DNA from: CBDFNC01 sp965249895
GTDB lineage: Bacteria; Pseudomonadota; Gammaproteobacteria; Enterobacterales; CBDFNC01
DNA length: 64,000 nucleotides
Direction: 5' to 3'
Assembly: GCA_965249895.1 (NCBI GenBank)
Contig: CBDFNC010000005.1
Span: 558,001 to 622,000 of the forward strand
Within the stretch, counting starts at the first letter, position 1. Every line of letters begins with the position of its first letter. Made by a program: the position numbers and the translations under genes. Positions 8,589 through 17,465 of this stretch are shown piece by piece. The notes under the pieces are model-generated. The model was not told the DNA's origin. It saw nothing but the letters and a program-made list of their open reading frames with translations, and ran no database searches.

Positions 8589-9725
8589 ATGTATGCGTTA
8601 ACTAATTGCACAATCTACACCACAGAGGCAGTACTGGAAAACCACGCCGTCGTGGTGGCTGGCGACAAGATCCACTCCGTCGTACCGGTTTCCCAGGTGG
8701 AACCCGGTGTCGAACTGGTTGATCTGGCAGGCGCTAACCTGACGCCCGGATTTATCGATCTACAGCTAAACGGCTGTGGCGGCGTGATGTTCAACGACGA
8801 TGTTTCCGTGAAAACACTGGAGATCATGCAGGTAGCCAACTTAAAATCCGGCTGTACCAGTTATCTTCCGACCTTAATCACCTCTTCCGATGACGATATG
8901 AAGGCCGCTTTGCGTGTCGGCCGTGAATATATGGACAAAGTGGCTAACGAAGTGCTGGGGTTGCACCTGGAGGGTCCTTATCTCAGCGTCGAGAAAAAAG
9001 GCATCCACAGGCCCGAGTTCATCCGTAAGCCCGCGCAGGAAATGATTGATCTTATTTGTGAAAACGCTGATGTTGTCACAAAAGTAACACTTGCACCTGA
9101 AAACACCCCCCTTAAAGTGGTAAAACAGCTATCCGAAGCAGGAGTTGTGGTTTCCCTGGGCCATAGTAACGCAACTTATGACCAAGCCAAGGCGGCGATT
9201 GATGCAGGTGCAACCTTTGCAACTCATCTTTTTAACGCCATGAGTGCTATAACGGGTCGTGAGCCGGGCGTGCTTGGTGCAGTGTACGACAGTGAAGACG
9301 TTTACGCGGGTATCATAGTTGATGGTTTCCATGTGGCCTACCCCAACGTCAGGATTTCCCATAAGATAAAAGGGGAAAAACTGGTGCTGGTGTCTGATGC
9401 AACAGCTCCTGCAGGCGCAAACATAGATCAGTTCGACTTTGTAGGCACGACTGTGTATTACAAAGACGGTAAATGTTTTGCCGCCGACGGTACTTTAGGT
9501 GGTTCGGCTGTCACCATGATGGAATCTGTCGCAAACAGCGTCATCCATGTGGGCATTGAACTTGAAGAAGCCATACGTATGGCGACTCTGTATCCTGCAA
9601 AAGCCGTTGCCGTTGACCACACGTTGGGCAGCATAACGGCAGGTAAAATCGCGAACTTGGCGATTTTCGATAAGGAATACAAAGTCACCGGCACTGTGGT
9701 GAACGGTAACTATAAGAAACAGTGA
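8589..9725 (+). CDS. nagA: N-acetylglucosamine-6-phosphate deacetylase
   Basis: A 378-residue amidohydrolase-fold enzyme removing acetate from GlcNAc-6-phosphate. Metal and substrate residues are visible in HLEGPYLS (metal Glu), SLGHSNATYDQA (His), ATHLFNAMSA (His) and LVSDATAPAG (catalytic Asp). It follows nagB after an AGGGGGTGG ribosome-binding sequence, and its stop overlaps the start of nagC. Together with NagE and NagB it completes GlcNAc catabolism from uptake to fructose-6-phosphate. Confidence 0.97.
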   Translation: MYALTNCTIYTTEAVLENHAVVVAGDKIHSVVPVSQVEPGVELVDLAGANLTPGFIDLQLNGCGGVMFNDDVSVKTLEIMQVANLKSGCTSYLPTLITSSDDDMKAALRVGREYMDKVANEVLGLHLEGPYLSVEKKGIHRPEFIRKPAQEMIDLICENADVVTKVTLAPENTPLKVVKQLSEAGVVVSLGHSNATYDQAKAAIDAGATFATHLFNAMSAITGREPGVLGAVYDSEDVYAGIIVDGFHVAYPNVRISHKIKGEKLVLVSDATAPAGANIDQFDFVGTTVYYKDGKCFAADGTLGGSAVTMMESVANSVIHVGIELEEAIRMATLYPAKAVAVDHTLGSITAGKIANLAIFDKEYKVTGTVVNGNYKKQ

Positions 9726-10939
9726 ATATGAATGCTGGGCAAATCGCCAACGTCGATTTAATAAAACAAGTAAACAGCGCCGCGGTTTATCGGCTTATTG
9801 ATATGCAAGGACCTATCTCCAGGGTCAAGATTGCTGAGATAAGCCATTTGGCGCCTGCAAGTGTCACCAAGATCACCCGCCAGCTATTAGGCCATGGTTT
9901 GATCAAAGAGGTTGCACAGCAGGCATCAACGGGCGGTCGCCGGGCTATCTCCCTGACCACGGAAAAGAATCGCTTTCATTTTGTGGCAGCCAAGCTTGGC
10001 CGACGTTTTTTAACGGTATCGTTATACGACCTGTCCGGTAAGGAGCTGGCAGGAACCCAGCTCCTCATTCAAGAAACAGAGCAGGAACCCTTAGTAGCGT
10101 TTTTGCTGGATACCCTTGATGAATTCATTTCAAGGCAACAAAAAAAGCTAAATCTCATAGGTATCGCCGTGACTATGCCGGGCCTTATTAACCCGCAATC
10201 CGGTACGGTTATCTATACACCAAGATATAATATGCGCAACTTGCCACTGGCAAGCATCATCTCCAAGAAATTTAACTTACCTGCGTTTATCGGCAACGAT
10301 ACTCGCGCAATGGCGCTGGCTGAGCACTACTTCGGTGCATCCAAAGACTGCCTTGATTCCATTCTTATCAGTGTTCACCACGGTACGGGTTCAGGTATCA
10401 TCTCTAAAGGTCAGGTGTTTCTGGGGCAAAACCGCAACGTCGGTGAAATAGGTCATATTCAAATCGACCCCCTGGGAAGGCGCTGTCATTGTGGTAATTT
10501 TGGCTGCCTCGAAACGGTGGCGTCTAACGAAGCCATTATTGAGCAGGTAAAAGAATTGCTTGCCGAAGGGCATGCCAGTGTACTGGCTAAGAAAGAATTC
10601 GATATCGCTGATATCTGTAAGGCGGCTAATCAGGGTGACGCCCTGGCGGTCGCCGTGATAGACAAAGTAGGTAAGTATTTGGGCCGTGCTATCGCCATCA
10701 CTATCAACTTATTTAACCCACAAAAAGTGCTTATTTCTGGGGAAATAGTGGCTGCGGACAAAGTACTCTTCCCTGCAATTCGAAAATGTGTCGAGCACCA
10801 ATCATTAAGCAGTTTCCATCAGGGACTTCCCATCGTTAAAGCAGAGTTCCAAAAGCAACCGACCATAGGCGGTTTCGCCCTAGTGAAACGCGTGTTGCTA
10901 GATGGCTCTTTACTTCAAACCATTATGGATCCGGAATAA
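9722..10939 (+). CDS. nagC: NagC/Mlc-type ROK-family transcriptional regulator
   Basis: A 405-residue ROK protein. The N-terminal winged helix (about residues 15-75, KIAEISHLAPASVTKITRQLL) is followed by the ROK sugar-kinase-like domain with the zinc motif CHCGNFGCLE. It probably represses nagE and nagBAC and is relieved by GlcNAc-6-phosphate, as in E. coli. Translation can start at GTG 9722, which overlaps the nagA stop (GTGA), or at ATG 9728. Both are in frame and differ by two residues. The last 72 bp of the gene are the first unit of an eight-copy tandem array running to about 11784. The final residues are GGFALVKRVLLDG and QTIMDPE. Confidence 0.93.
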   Translation: MNMNAGQIANVDLIKQVNSAAVYRLIDMQGPISRVKIAEISHLAPASVTKITRQLLGHGLIKEVAQQASTGGRRAISLTTEKNRFHFVAAKLGRRFLTVSLYDLSGKELAGTQLLIQETEQEPLVAFLLDTLDEFISRQQKKLNLIGIAVTMPGLINPQSGTVIYTPRYNMRNLPLASIISKKFNLPAFIGNDTRAMALAEHYFGASKDCLDSILISVHHGTGSGIISKGQVFLGQNRNVGEIGHIQIDPLGRRCHCGNFGCLETVASNEAIIEQVKELLAEGHASVLAKKEFDIADICKAANQGDALAVAVIDKVGKYLGRAIAITINLFNPQKVLISGEIVAADKVLFPAIRKCVEHQSLSSFHQGLPIVKAEFQKQPTIGGFALVKRVLLDGSLLQTIMDPE

Positions 10940-11784
10940 CTGTTACCGCCTATAGTAGGTTGCTGGCAACCTACTGATCCAGACGGGCGGTTTCGCCCTA
11001 GTGAAGCGCGTGTTGCTAGATGGCTCTTTACTTCAAACCATTATGGATCCGGAATAACTGTTACCGCCTATAGTAGGTTGCTGGCAACCTACTGATCCAG
11101 ACGGGCGGTTTCGCCCTAGTGAAGCGCGTGTTGCTAGATGGCGCTTTGCTTCAAACCATTATGGTTCCGGAATAACTGTTGCCGCCTACAGTAGGTTGCT
11201 GGCAACCTACTGATCCAGACAGGCGGTTTCGCCCTAGTGAAACGCGTGTTGCTAGATGGCTCTTTGCTTCAAACCATTATGGTTCCGGAATAACTGTTGC
11301 CGCCTACAGTAGGTTGCTGGCAACCTACTGATCCAGACGGGCGGTTTCGCCCTAGTGAAACGCGTGTTGCTAGATGGCGCTTTACTTCAAACCATTATGG
11401 ATCCGGAATAACTGTTACCACCTATAGTAGGTTGCTGGCAACCTACTGACCCAGACGGGCGGTTTTGCCTTAGTCAAGCGTGTGTTGCTAGATGGCTCTT
11501 TACTTCAAACCATTATGGATCCGGAATAACTGTACCGCCTATAGTAGGTTGCTGGCAACCTACTGACCCAGACGGGCGGTTTCGCCTTAGTCAAGCGCGT
11601 GTTGCTAGATGGCTCTTTGCTTCAAACCATTATGGTTCCGGAATAACTGTTGCCGCCTACAGTAGGTTGCTGGCAACCTACTGATCCAGACGGGCGGTTT
11701 CGCCCTAGTGAAGCGCGTGTTGCTAGATGGCTCTTTTCTTCAAACCATTATGGTTCCGGAATAACTGTTGCCGCCTACAGTAGG
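10868..11784 (+). repeat. 118-bp tandem array of the nagC 3' end plus hairpin, 8 copies
   Basis: Units begin (GGCGGTTTCGCC) at 10868, 10986, 11104, 11222, 11340, 11458, 11575 and 11693. Spacing is 118 bp except one 117-bp unit, and the last copy breaks off inside its hairpin. Each unit contains the last 24 codons of nagC with its TAA stop, then about 45 bp with a perfect palindrome GTAGGTTGC-tg-GCAACCTAC. Units carry a few substitutions (GGATCC versus GGTTCC before the stop; AAACGC versus AAGCGC). They are therefore not all recent identical copies, and the variants are mixed along the array. The period is not a multiple of three and there are stops in every unit, so it is not protein coding beyond nagC. 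The hairpin may act as a transcription terminator or 3'-end stabiliser. Confidence 0.97.
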
Positions 11785-11865
11785 AGACGAACTTGTTCGG
11801 CGAATATCACGCTCGCTGTGTTCGCCCTATCACCTGTAAAGAGGGCATCTGCTCCACAAAGGTCG
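11783..11865 (+). repeat. Dispersed short palindromic repeat, member 1
   Basis: GTAGGAGACGAACTTGTTCGG, then TTCGCCC and AGAGGGCATCTGCTCC. The same core occurs, in either orientation, near 15470, 33515, 39270, 45905 and 48820. It starts exactly where the nagC array stops. The rest of the interval up to the peroxiredoxin start (to 12023) shows nothing else recognisable. Confidence 0.65.
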
Positions 11866-12023
11866 CAAAGACTTTACCTATTACCACCATTATTTGAATG
11901 GTCCACTCCTTTTTTACCCCGTGTTAAAACAACACCACTCTGCCTACCAGCCTGTTATGATGTGCCACCGCTTTAGGTTGAGCATTCAGCACAACGTATC
12001 GAAAATAATTAAGGAAACCAGTC

Positions 12024-12497
12024 ATGATTAAAGTAGGCGACCAACTACCTCAAGCCGAGTTTTCACTGTTAACTGAGTCGGGCATGGAAAAACCAACAAG
12101 CCAAAGCCTGTTTACCGATAAAACTGTGGTGCTATTCGCCGTGCCTGGTGCATTTACACCAACCTGCTCGGCCGCACATTTACCGGGTTATGTAACCCTG
12201 GCGGATAAATTCAAGGAAAAAGGGGTTGATACGCTTATATGCCTTTCAGTTAACGATGCGTTTGTTATGAAAGCCTGGGGAGATGCTCACAATGCCAGTG
12301 AGATTGTTATGTTAGCCGATGGTGACGGTGCTTTTACCAAAACCATAGGATTGGGGAAAAATACCGCCTCTTTTGGCGGCTATCGCTCCACACGCTACGC
12401 CATGGTCATAAAAAATGGTGTTGTTAGTCACCTGAATGTCGAAGCACCTAAAGAGTTTGAAGTATCCAAAGCTGAAGTTCTGTTGGCACTGTTGTAA
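12024..12497 (+). CDS. Peroxiredoxin, Prx5-type
   Basis: A 157-residue thioredoxin-fold protein with the peroxidatic cysteine in VPGAFTPTCSAAHLPGY and the Prx5 hallmark RSTRYAMVIKNGVV (Arg of the active site). It reduces hydrogen and organic peroxides using glutathione or glutaredoxin/thioredoxin. No fused glutaredoxin domain is present, so the reductant must come from elsewhere. The ribosome-binding site AAGGAAACC is well placed. It is 50 bp upstream of manC and on the same strand. Confidence 0.92.
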   Translation: MIKVGDQLPQAEFSLLTESGMEKPTSQSLFTDKTVVLFAVPGAFTPTCSAAHLPGYVTLADKFKEKGVDTLICLSVNDAFVMKAWGDAHNASEIVMLADGDGAFTKTIGLGKNTASFGGYRSTRYAMVIKNGVVSHLNVEAPKEFEVSKAEVLLALL

Positions 12498-12547
12498 ACC
12501 ACAAGCTCTGCACCTGGCCAGTTCAGTAAAACAATAATGGAGTAACA

Positions 12548-13975
12548 ATGATTCTACCTGTCATACTGGCTGGCGGCTCTGGTGCTAGATTGTGGCCCTT
12601 GTCGCGACAACAGTTCCCCAAGCAGTTTCTTACCCTGCATGGAGACAACTCTATGTTGCAAGCCACGGCGCAGCGCCTGAAGGGGATTAAGCACCAAGCT
12701 CCTTTGGTGATCTGCCATGAAGAGCACAGGTTTACCGTTGCTGAGCAGCTAAGAGCGGGTCAAATAGATCACAGCGGTATTATCTTAGAGCCTGTAGCTC
12801 GTAATACCGCTCCGGCCATCGCCCTAGCCGCCCTGAAAGCGCTGAGTGAAGGGCAAGATCCGCTTTTACTGGTGCTGGCTGCTGACCATGTCATTAAAGA
12901 TGAACAGGCATTTTGTGATGCAGTCACTCAGGCGGTAAAGTTAGCGCATTCTGGAAGCATGGTCACCTTCGGTATCCATCCTGACACTCCCGAAACCGGA
13001 TATGGCTATATCAGGCGCGGTGAACAGCAAGAAAACACTGCGGCTTATAAGGTAGCAGCCTTCGTGGAAAAGCCAGATCTTAATACAGCGCAACATTACC
13101 TGGCCTCCGGTGACTTTTACTGGAACAGCGGCATGTTTATGTTTAATGCCAGTGTTTACCTGGACACATTAAAAAGACTGAACCCAGAGATCTATCGAGC
13201 CTGCGAAAAAGCCATGTCGAAGCCCCAGGTCGATTTTGATTTTATTCGTATCGCAAAGGACGCATTTGAAACCTGTCCAAGCGACTCCATCGATTACGCT
13301 GTGATGGAGCCATTATGCGCTAGCGAAAACACACACTCAGTTTGTGTGGTGCCCATCAATTGCGGCTGGAGCGATATAGGCAGCTGGTCCTCTCTGTGGG
13401 AGTTAGCAGACAAAGATGAAAATGGTAACGTATTTCGCGGGGATATCATCAGCCTGAACACAAAAAACACCTATGCTTACGCCCAAGACAAACTCGTCGC
13501 CACCATTGGCCTGGAAGATATTGTCGTGGTCGAAACCAGTGATGCGTTATTGGTTTCAAAACGCTCTGATGCACAGCAAGTCAAGACCATTGTCGACCGT
13601 TTAAAAACCGAAAATCGCAAAGAGTATCAACACCATAAGCGAGTCTATCGGCCATGGGGGGAATATGATGCGATAGATAGCGGCAAACATTTTCTGGTAA
13701 AACGTATTACGGTAAAGCCAGGGGCAAAGCTTTCTCTGCAAATGCATCACCACAGAGCAGAACACTGGATAGTGGTAGCAGGCACGGCTAAAGTCACCCT
13801 AGATAAACAGGAGTTCCTGCTAACAGAAAACCAATCCACCTATATCCCCATTGGAGCCATTCATGCGCTGGAAAATCCGAGCACAACTCCCCTTGAGCTT
13901 ATTGAAGTACAATCTGGCACTTACCTGAATGAGGATGATATCGTCCGCTTAAAAGACAGATATGGCCGGAGCTAA
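12548..13975 (+). CDS. manC: Mannose-1-phosphate guanylyltransferase/mannose-6-phosphate isomerase
   Basis: A 475-residue bifunctional enzyme. The N-terminal nucleotidyltransferase has PVILAGGSGARLWPLSR and FVEKPD motifs. The C-terminal type II PMI cupin (from about residue 340, YRPWGEYDAID) has the metal-binding LSLQMHHHRAEHWIVVAGTA. It makes GDP-mannose for polysaccharide synthesis. GGAG lies 7-8 bp before the ATG. No other sugar-nucleotide gene is adjacent, so it is not part of an obvious polysaccharide cluster here. Confidence 0.94.
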   Translation: MILPVILAGGSGARLWPLSRQQFPKQFLTLHGDNSMLQATAQRLKGIKHQAPLVICHEEHRFTVAEQLRAGQIDHSGIILEPVARNTAPAIALAALKALSEGQDPLLLVLAADHVIKDEQAFCDAVTQAVKLAHSGSMVTFGIHPDTPETGYGYIRRGEQQENTAAYKVAAFVEKPDLNTAQHYLASGDFYWNSGMFMFNASVYLDTLKRLNPEIYRACEKAMSKPQVDFDFIRIAKDAFETCPSDSIDYAVMEPLCASENTHSVCVVPINCGWSDIGSWSSLWELADKDENGNVFRGDIISLNTKNTYAYAQDKLVATIGLEDIVVVETSDALLVSKRSDAQQVKTIVDRLKTENRKEYQHHKRVYRPWGEYDAIDSGKHFLVKRITVKPGAKLSLQMHHHRAEHWIVVAGTAKVTLDKQEFLLTENQSTYIPIGAIHALENPSTTPLELIEVQSGTYLNEDDIVRLKDRYGRS

Positions 13976-14215
13976 CGCTAATATCTGAGTTTACATTCGC
14001 AATCTTTACATGCCATTCAAGTTATCAAAGTGAGCTCTGCTTTAGGATACGGTGGCGAGTAATAAGCAAGCAGAGCGACCAAATTAATTTCCCTGTATAT
14101 TGCTGCATTTCAATTAACACCTAAGTTAATAAAAAGGCAGCGTTGGTAAAGCGTTTCACCCTACGCACCACAATAGTTATACTTAACTTAAATGATATTT
14201 TTTAAGGTACATAGT

Positions 14216-15409
14216 GTGAATTCCAGTAGTGACCATTTTTCCCTTAAACTCCCTCAGCTCATGTTATATTCATCAGGTATCGCGACACTAATGTCCTTGA
14301 CTGGCTTTATACTGTTAGAGAAGTTTGTTTTTAACAAGGTTTTCAGCTCTGCTGAATTACTCCTGTTTGCTTTTATCTTTCTGCTGCCACTAGCAGTCAT
14401 GTACCTCATAGGCAAGCACCTTCAGGTTTATGCGTTAACTTATATTGCTCAGTCGAATAAACTGGCCAATGGCGACCTCAAAGTAGAGTTCGACAAAACC
14501 AGTATCTGTTGGTGCTTTAATAAGCAAGCAAAAACGCTTTCTCAGGCTGTTGGTAGCTTACGTAATTTGGCTTTCACAACCTCTAAAGTGAGCCGCCGGC
14601 TTGAAAGTAATATCGGTGAAATCGATGTTGAAGCGCAACATGCGGACGACTTGGTTAATTTAGCTGCACAGGAAATTAACCAAGTTGCATCCTCGGTAGG
14701 AAAATTAACAGATAGCTCAACAGTGATTAGTAGCCATGCGAACCATTGTGTGGATATGAGCCAGCAACTGAAATCTGTGAGTGAAGACAGTGAACAACTA
14801 TTACAATCGAGTAACGACAGTATTGCCAGCCTAAAGCTATCGCTGGATAAAGCATTGGACCGGGTGCGCTCTCTGGAAGATATGGCCCGCTCAATAGATA
14901 ATATAAGCGGAGAAATTCAATCTATTTCGGAACAAACTAACCTGCTTGCGCTCAATGCGGCCATTGAGGCCGCTCGGGCTGGTGAAGCTGGACGCGGTTT
15001 TGCGGTTGTTGCGGATGAAGTTCGAACCCTTTCACAACGAACGGCAGAGTCCACTACCAATATTCAAACTACCATCACAGAAATACAGTCGGCGGTATCG
15101 GCAGCCAATTCTGTTGTGAGTGATAGCCATAGCTCTGTGACTCAGGTTGAGAACAATGCTGCAGAAATGCTTTCCACTTTTGAAGGTCTTAATCAGGCCG
15201 TTGTCTCACTGGACGGGCAAATACAGTTGATATCATTATCTGCGAAAGAGCAAGTGACGATTACCGGGGAAATATCCACAAATATTGACGCAATAAATGA
15301 CAATGCCCAAGAATTAACCTTATCTCTTTCCAGCGTCAGGGATAAAGCCAATGGCGCGTCTTCGGGTTCAAAGGAGTTAATCAGCGCTGTGAGTAACTTC
15401 AATATATAG
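14216..15409 (+). CDS. Methyl-accepting chemotaxis protein without periplasmic sensor
   Basis: An inner-membrane transducer with two closely spaced transmembrane helices (LMLYSSGIATLMSLTGFILLE and LLLFAFIFLLPLAVMYLIG) and almost no periplasmic loop. A HAMP-like stretch and the cytoplasmic signalling coiled coil follow. The hairpin tip is SEQTNLLALNAAIEAARAG, continuing into GRGFAVVADEVRTLSQR. It probably senses a cytoplasmic or membrane signal and controls CheA. I prefer the GTG at 14216 (VNSSSDHFSL), which has TAAGG eight bases upstream. An ATG at 14192 adds eight residues but has no ribosome-binding site. Confidence 0.9.
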   Translation: MNSSSDHFSLKLPQLMLYSSGIATLMSLTGFILLEKFVFNKVFSSAELLLFAFIFLLPLAVMYLIGKHLQVYALTYIAQSNKLANGDLKVEFDKTSICWCFNKQAKTLSQAVGSLRNLAFTTSKVSRRLESNIGEIDVEAQHADDLVNLAAQEINQVASSVGKLTDSSTVISSHANHCVDMSQQLKSVSEDSEQLLQSSNDSIASLKLSLDKALDRVRSLEDMARSIDNISGEIQSISEQTNLLALNAAIEAARAGEAGRGFAVVADEVRTLSQRTAESTTNIQTTITEIQSAVSAANSVVSDSHSSVTQVENNAAEMLSTFEGLNQAVVSLDGQIQLISLSAKEQVTITGEISTNIDAINDNAQELTLSLSSVRDKANGASSGSKELISAVSNFNI

Positions 15410-15466
15410 CGCCAATGTTTGTAGCCGGTGTTCACCCTGGAAATGGTAAAATAAATTTACCAGGCT

Positions 15467-15545
15467 TCCCGTAGGAAACGAACTTGTTCGGCCAATCCGG
15501 TAAGTCTACGGCTTCACATTATCACCTGTTAACAGCACATCCAAT
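15467..15545 (+). repeat. Dispersed short repeat, member 2 (degenerate)
   Basis: GTAGGAAACGAACTTGTTCGG and a later ATCACCTGT..A.AGCACATC match member 1 at 11783 in order and spacing. The remainder of the 15410-15750 gap shows no gene. Confidence 0.5.
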
Positions 15546-15750
15546 CCACGAAATCCGAGATATTTACCGCCGATTGTAACCCAGTCGGCGTTTCAAGATG
15601 AATTGTAGCTAAATGCGTTAGCGCCAAAAAACCATCTCAATCAAAAAGGTAAATTACACGTTTGGTTTAGCCAGGCCCAAGAATAATTTTCCGGGCAGCC
15701 GCCATACGGCTTATAATTCATGCCTCTAAAAAGAAAAGGCTTTATAAAAT

Positions 15751-16092
15751 ATGCGTAAGTCCGATAAAAAAATAGACAATAACCTTCGCCAAGTCCTGAC
15801 CGAAGCTTGTGAAGTCGCTACCGAAGATATTCCTGGATTCCAATGGTTAACTCATTTTGCAAACTACGACAAGTTCCCGGCCAGCCTGGCTATCGTATGT
15901 GTTTTTGAGAGTAACGAACAACTTGATGAGGCCCGCCGAAATGGTAGGGATGTTTACCTGCAAGGCCTGATTAAACACAAGTTAGCTGAAATCAATATCA
16001 CCATCTCTAACATCCGTAAGCAGGTAACATTTGATACCGAAGAGAATTGCAGCCTGGAAAACGATGGAAGGTGGCAAGATAGATTTAACTAA
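15751..16092 (+). CDS. Conserved hypothetical protein (Alteromonadales type)
   Basis: A 113-residue soluble protein starting MRKSDKKIDNNLRQVLTEACEVA, with a central IPGFQWLTHFANYDKFPASLAIVCVF segment and a C-terminal VTFDTEENC...DGRWQDRF. Close relatives in Shewanella and Alteromonas are often labelled Fis-family regulators, but I see no Fis HTH, so that name is not supported. It is convergent with pmbA. Function unknown. Confidence 0.7.
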   Translation: MRKSDKKIDNNLRQVLTEACEVATEDIPGFQWLTHFANYDKFPASLAIVCVFESNEQLDEARRNGRDVYLQGLIKHKLAEINITISNIRKQVTFDTEENCSLENDGRWQDRFN

Positions 16093-16127
16093 AAGGCCAC
16101 CGCCGAATGGCCAGTGGCCCGGAACAT

Positions 16128-17465
16128 TTAACCAGCGATATTTAGTCTGCTGAATCGTATTTGTGGGGCATAAAAATCACGACTGGAATCATGCTGAAGC
16201 GCATCGCCTACCGCGTCGATTTCCTTTAGCATCTGGTAGAAGTTACCTGCTACTGTGATACCGCGTACAGCCTGCACTCGTTTTCCATCTCGGCATAAAA
16301 ATCCGCTGGCACCAAATGAGAACTCACCGCTTACAGCGTCAGCTCCCGAATGCACCCCTTGCAAGCTGACCAACTCGAGGTATTCTCCGGCCATCACTTC
16401 AGCATCGCTATTGCGACCTACGGCAAACACAGAGTGGCGACCACCAACACTTAACCCTCCCTTAGCGCCCCTTGAACCGTGATGGGTATTTGCAGTATTA
16501 AAAAAGCTGGCAGTGACACTATTGTGCAACAGATTCATCAGCTTTCCTTGTTGGATAAGCGGAGTCTCTTTAACTGCAAAACCTTCACTGTCAAACCCAG
16601 TGATGGCATTACCGCCTTTGACATAAGGAGTGTCTGTTAAACTTAGCAGCGGACTTGCCACCTGCTCTCCCAACTTATCACGCCAGGGGTTAATGCCTTT
16701 CATGGCGGCTTCTCCGGATAAGCTCATGCCAAACGCTCCGAACAAGGCGTTTAGACAGTCTACCCTGAAAATTACCGCATACTTATTGGTAGCGACTGGC
16801 GTCCCTTCCAACAAATCAAGAGCAACCTGATAAGCCTGGTCGATGCAATAGTCAGGGTTGAGCTCTGCAAAACGGCGGGCAGTACTCGCTTCATACTCCA
16901 TCGATTGTTTGCCATTATGATCAATCAACGCCGAGGTGTAGCAGCTTACACTACGTTCTTTATGCCAACAAAAAGTTCCCTTGGTATTGGCAATGATCTG
17001 CTCCCCTTCCCCGTCACTGAAACCATTGTAAGGTGCACTCTTTACCAGACCTTTATCCAAAATACCTTGCTCTAATGCCAGGGTCAGGGCAATTTTATCG
17101 TCAATGGAAGTATCATCTTGCTGGTATAACTCTGCATAATCAGTGGTGATTTTACTGTTTGCACAACCGATAGATTGATGCTCATCTTCTTTGCTGAATT
17201 TGGCATTACCCAGCGCCTGCTTTACCATCTGGGCCAGGCTTTCCGGCGCCAGGGATTCCGAATAACAGGTGGCGCTACGGTTGTCCTTTATCACGCGAAC
17301 ACCAATCACCTGGCTTGATGTCACCTTGTATTCTGCAAGTTCACCCTGATCAGCTTTTAACGACAGCGCACTGCCCTTGCTGGCGATAACATCTGCTTGT
17401 GCCCCTTGTGCAGTTGCAGCGTCCAATACGATGTTAATAGCCTGAGTTAATCGATTGTCAGCCAT
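16128..17465 (-). CDS. pmbA: Metalloprotease PmbA/TldE
   Basis: A 445-residue TldE/PmbA subunit that pairs with TldD to degrade unfolded peptides and to process microcin and CcdA-type substrates. The family signatures are visible in IGVRVIKDNRSATCYSE, the central GFSDGEGEQII, and the C-terminal GGLSVGGRHSVF and EFSFGASGFLCRDGK. It lacks the HExxxH metal motif, as expected for TldE. Its ATG overlaps the tldD stop (TAATG), so the two subunits are translationally coupled. Confidence 0.95.
   Translation of the reverse strand: MADNRLTQAINIVLDAATAQGAQADVIASKGSALSLKADQGELAEYKVTSSQVIGVRVIKDNRSATCYSESLAPESLAQMVKQALGNAKFSKEDEHQSIGCANSKITTDYAELYQQDDTSIDDKIALTLALEQGILDKGLVKSAPYNGFSDGEGEQIIANTKGTFCWHKERSVSCYTSALIDHNGKQSMEYEASTARRFAELNPDYCIDQAYQVALDLLEGTPVATNKYAVIFRVDCLNALFGAFGMSLSGEAAMKGINPWRDKLGEQVASPLLSLTDTPYVKGGNAITGFDSEGFAVKETPLIQQGKLMNLLHNSVTASFFNTANTHHGSRGAKGGLSVGGRHSVFAVGRNSDAEVMAGEYLELVSLQGVHSGADAVSGEFSFGASGFLCRDGKRVQAVRGITVAGNFYQMLKEIDAVGDALQHDSSRDFYAPQIRFSRLNIAG

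Noticed and set aside
10868..11784. Regular repeats as a possible CRISPR array
   Set aside because: Units are contiguous 118-bp copies without unique spacers, and there are no cas genes.
11650..11976. A 108-codon frame running through the last tandem repeat units
   Set aside because: It is built from repeat units containing the nagC tail in another frame and from a dispersed repeat; no ribosome-binding site or family resemblance.
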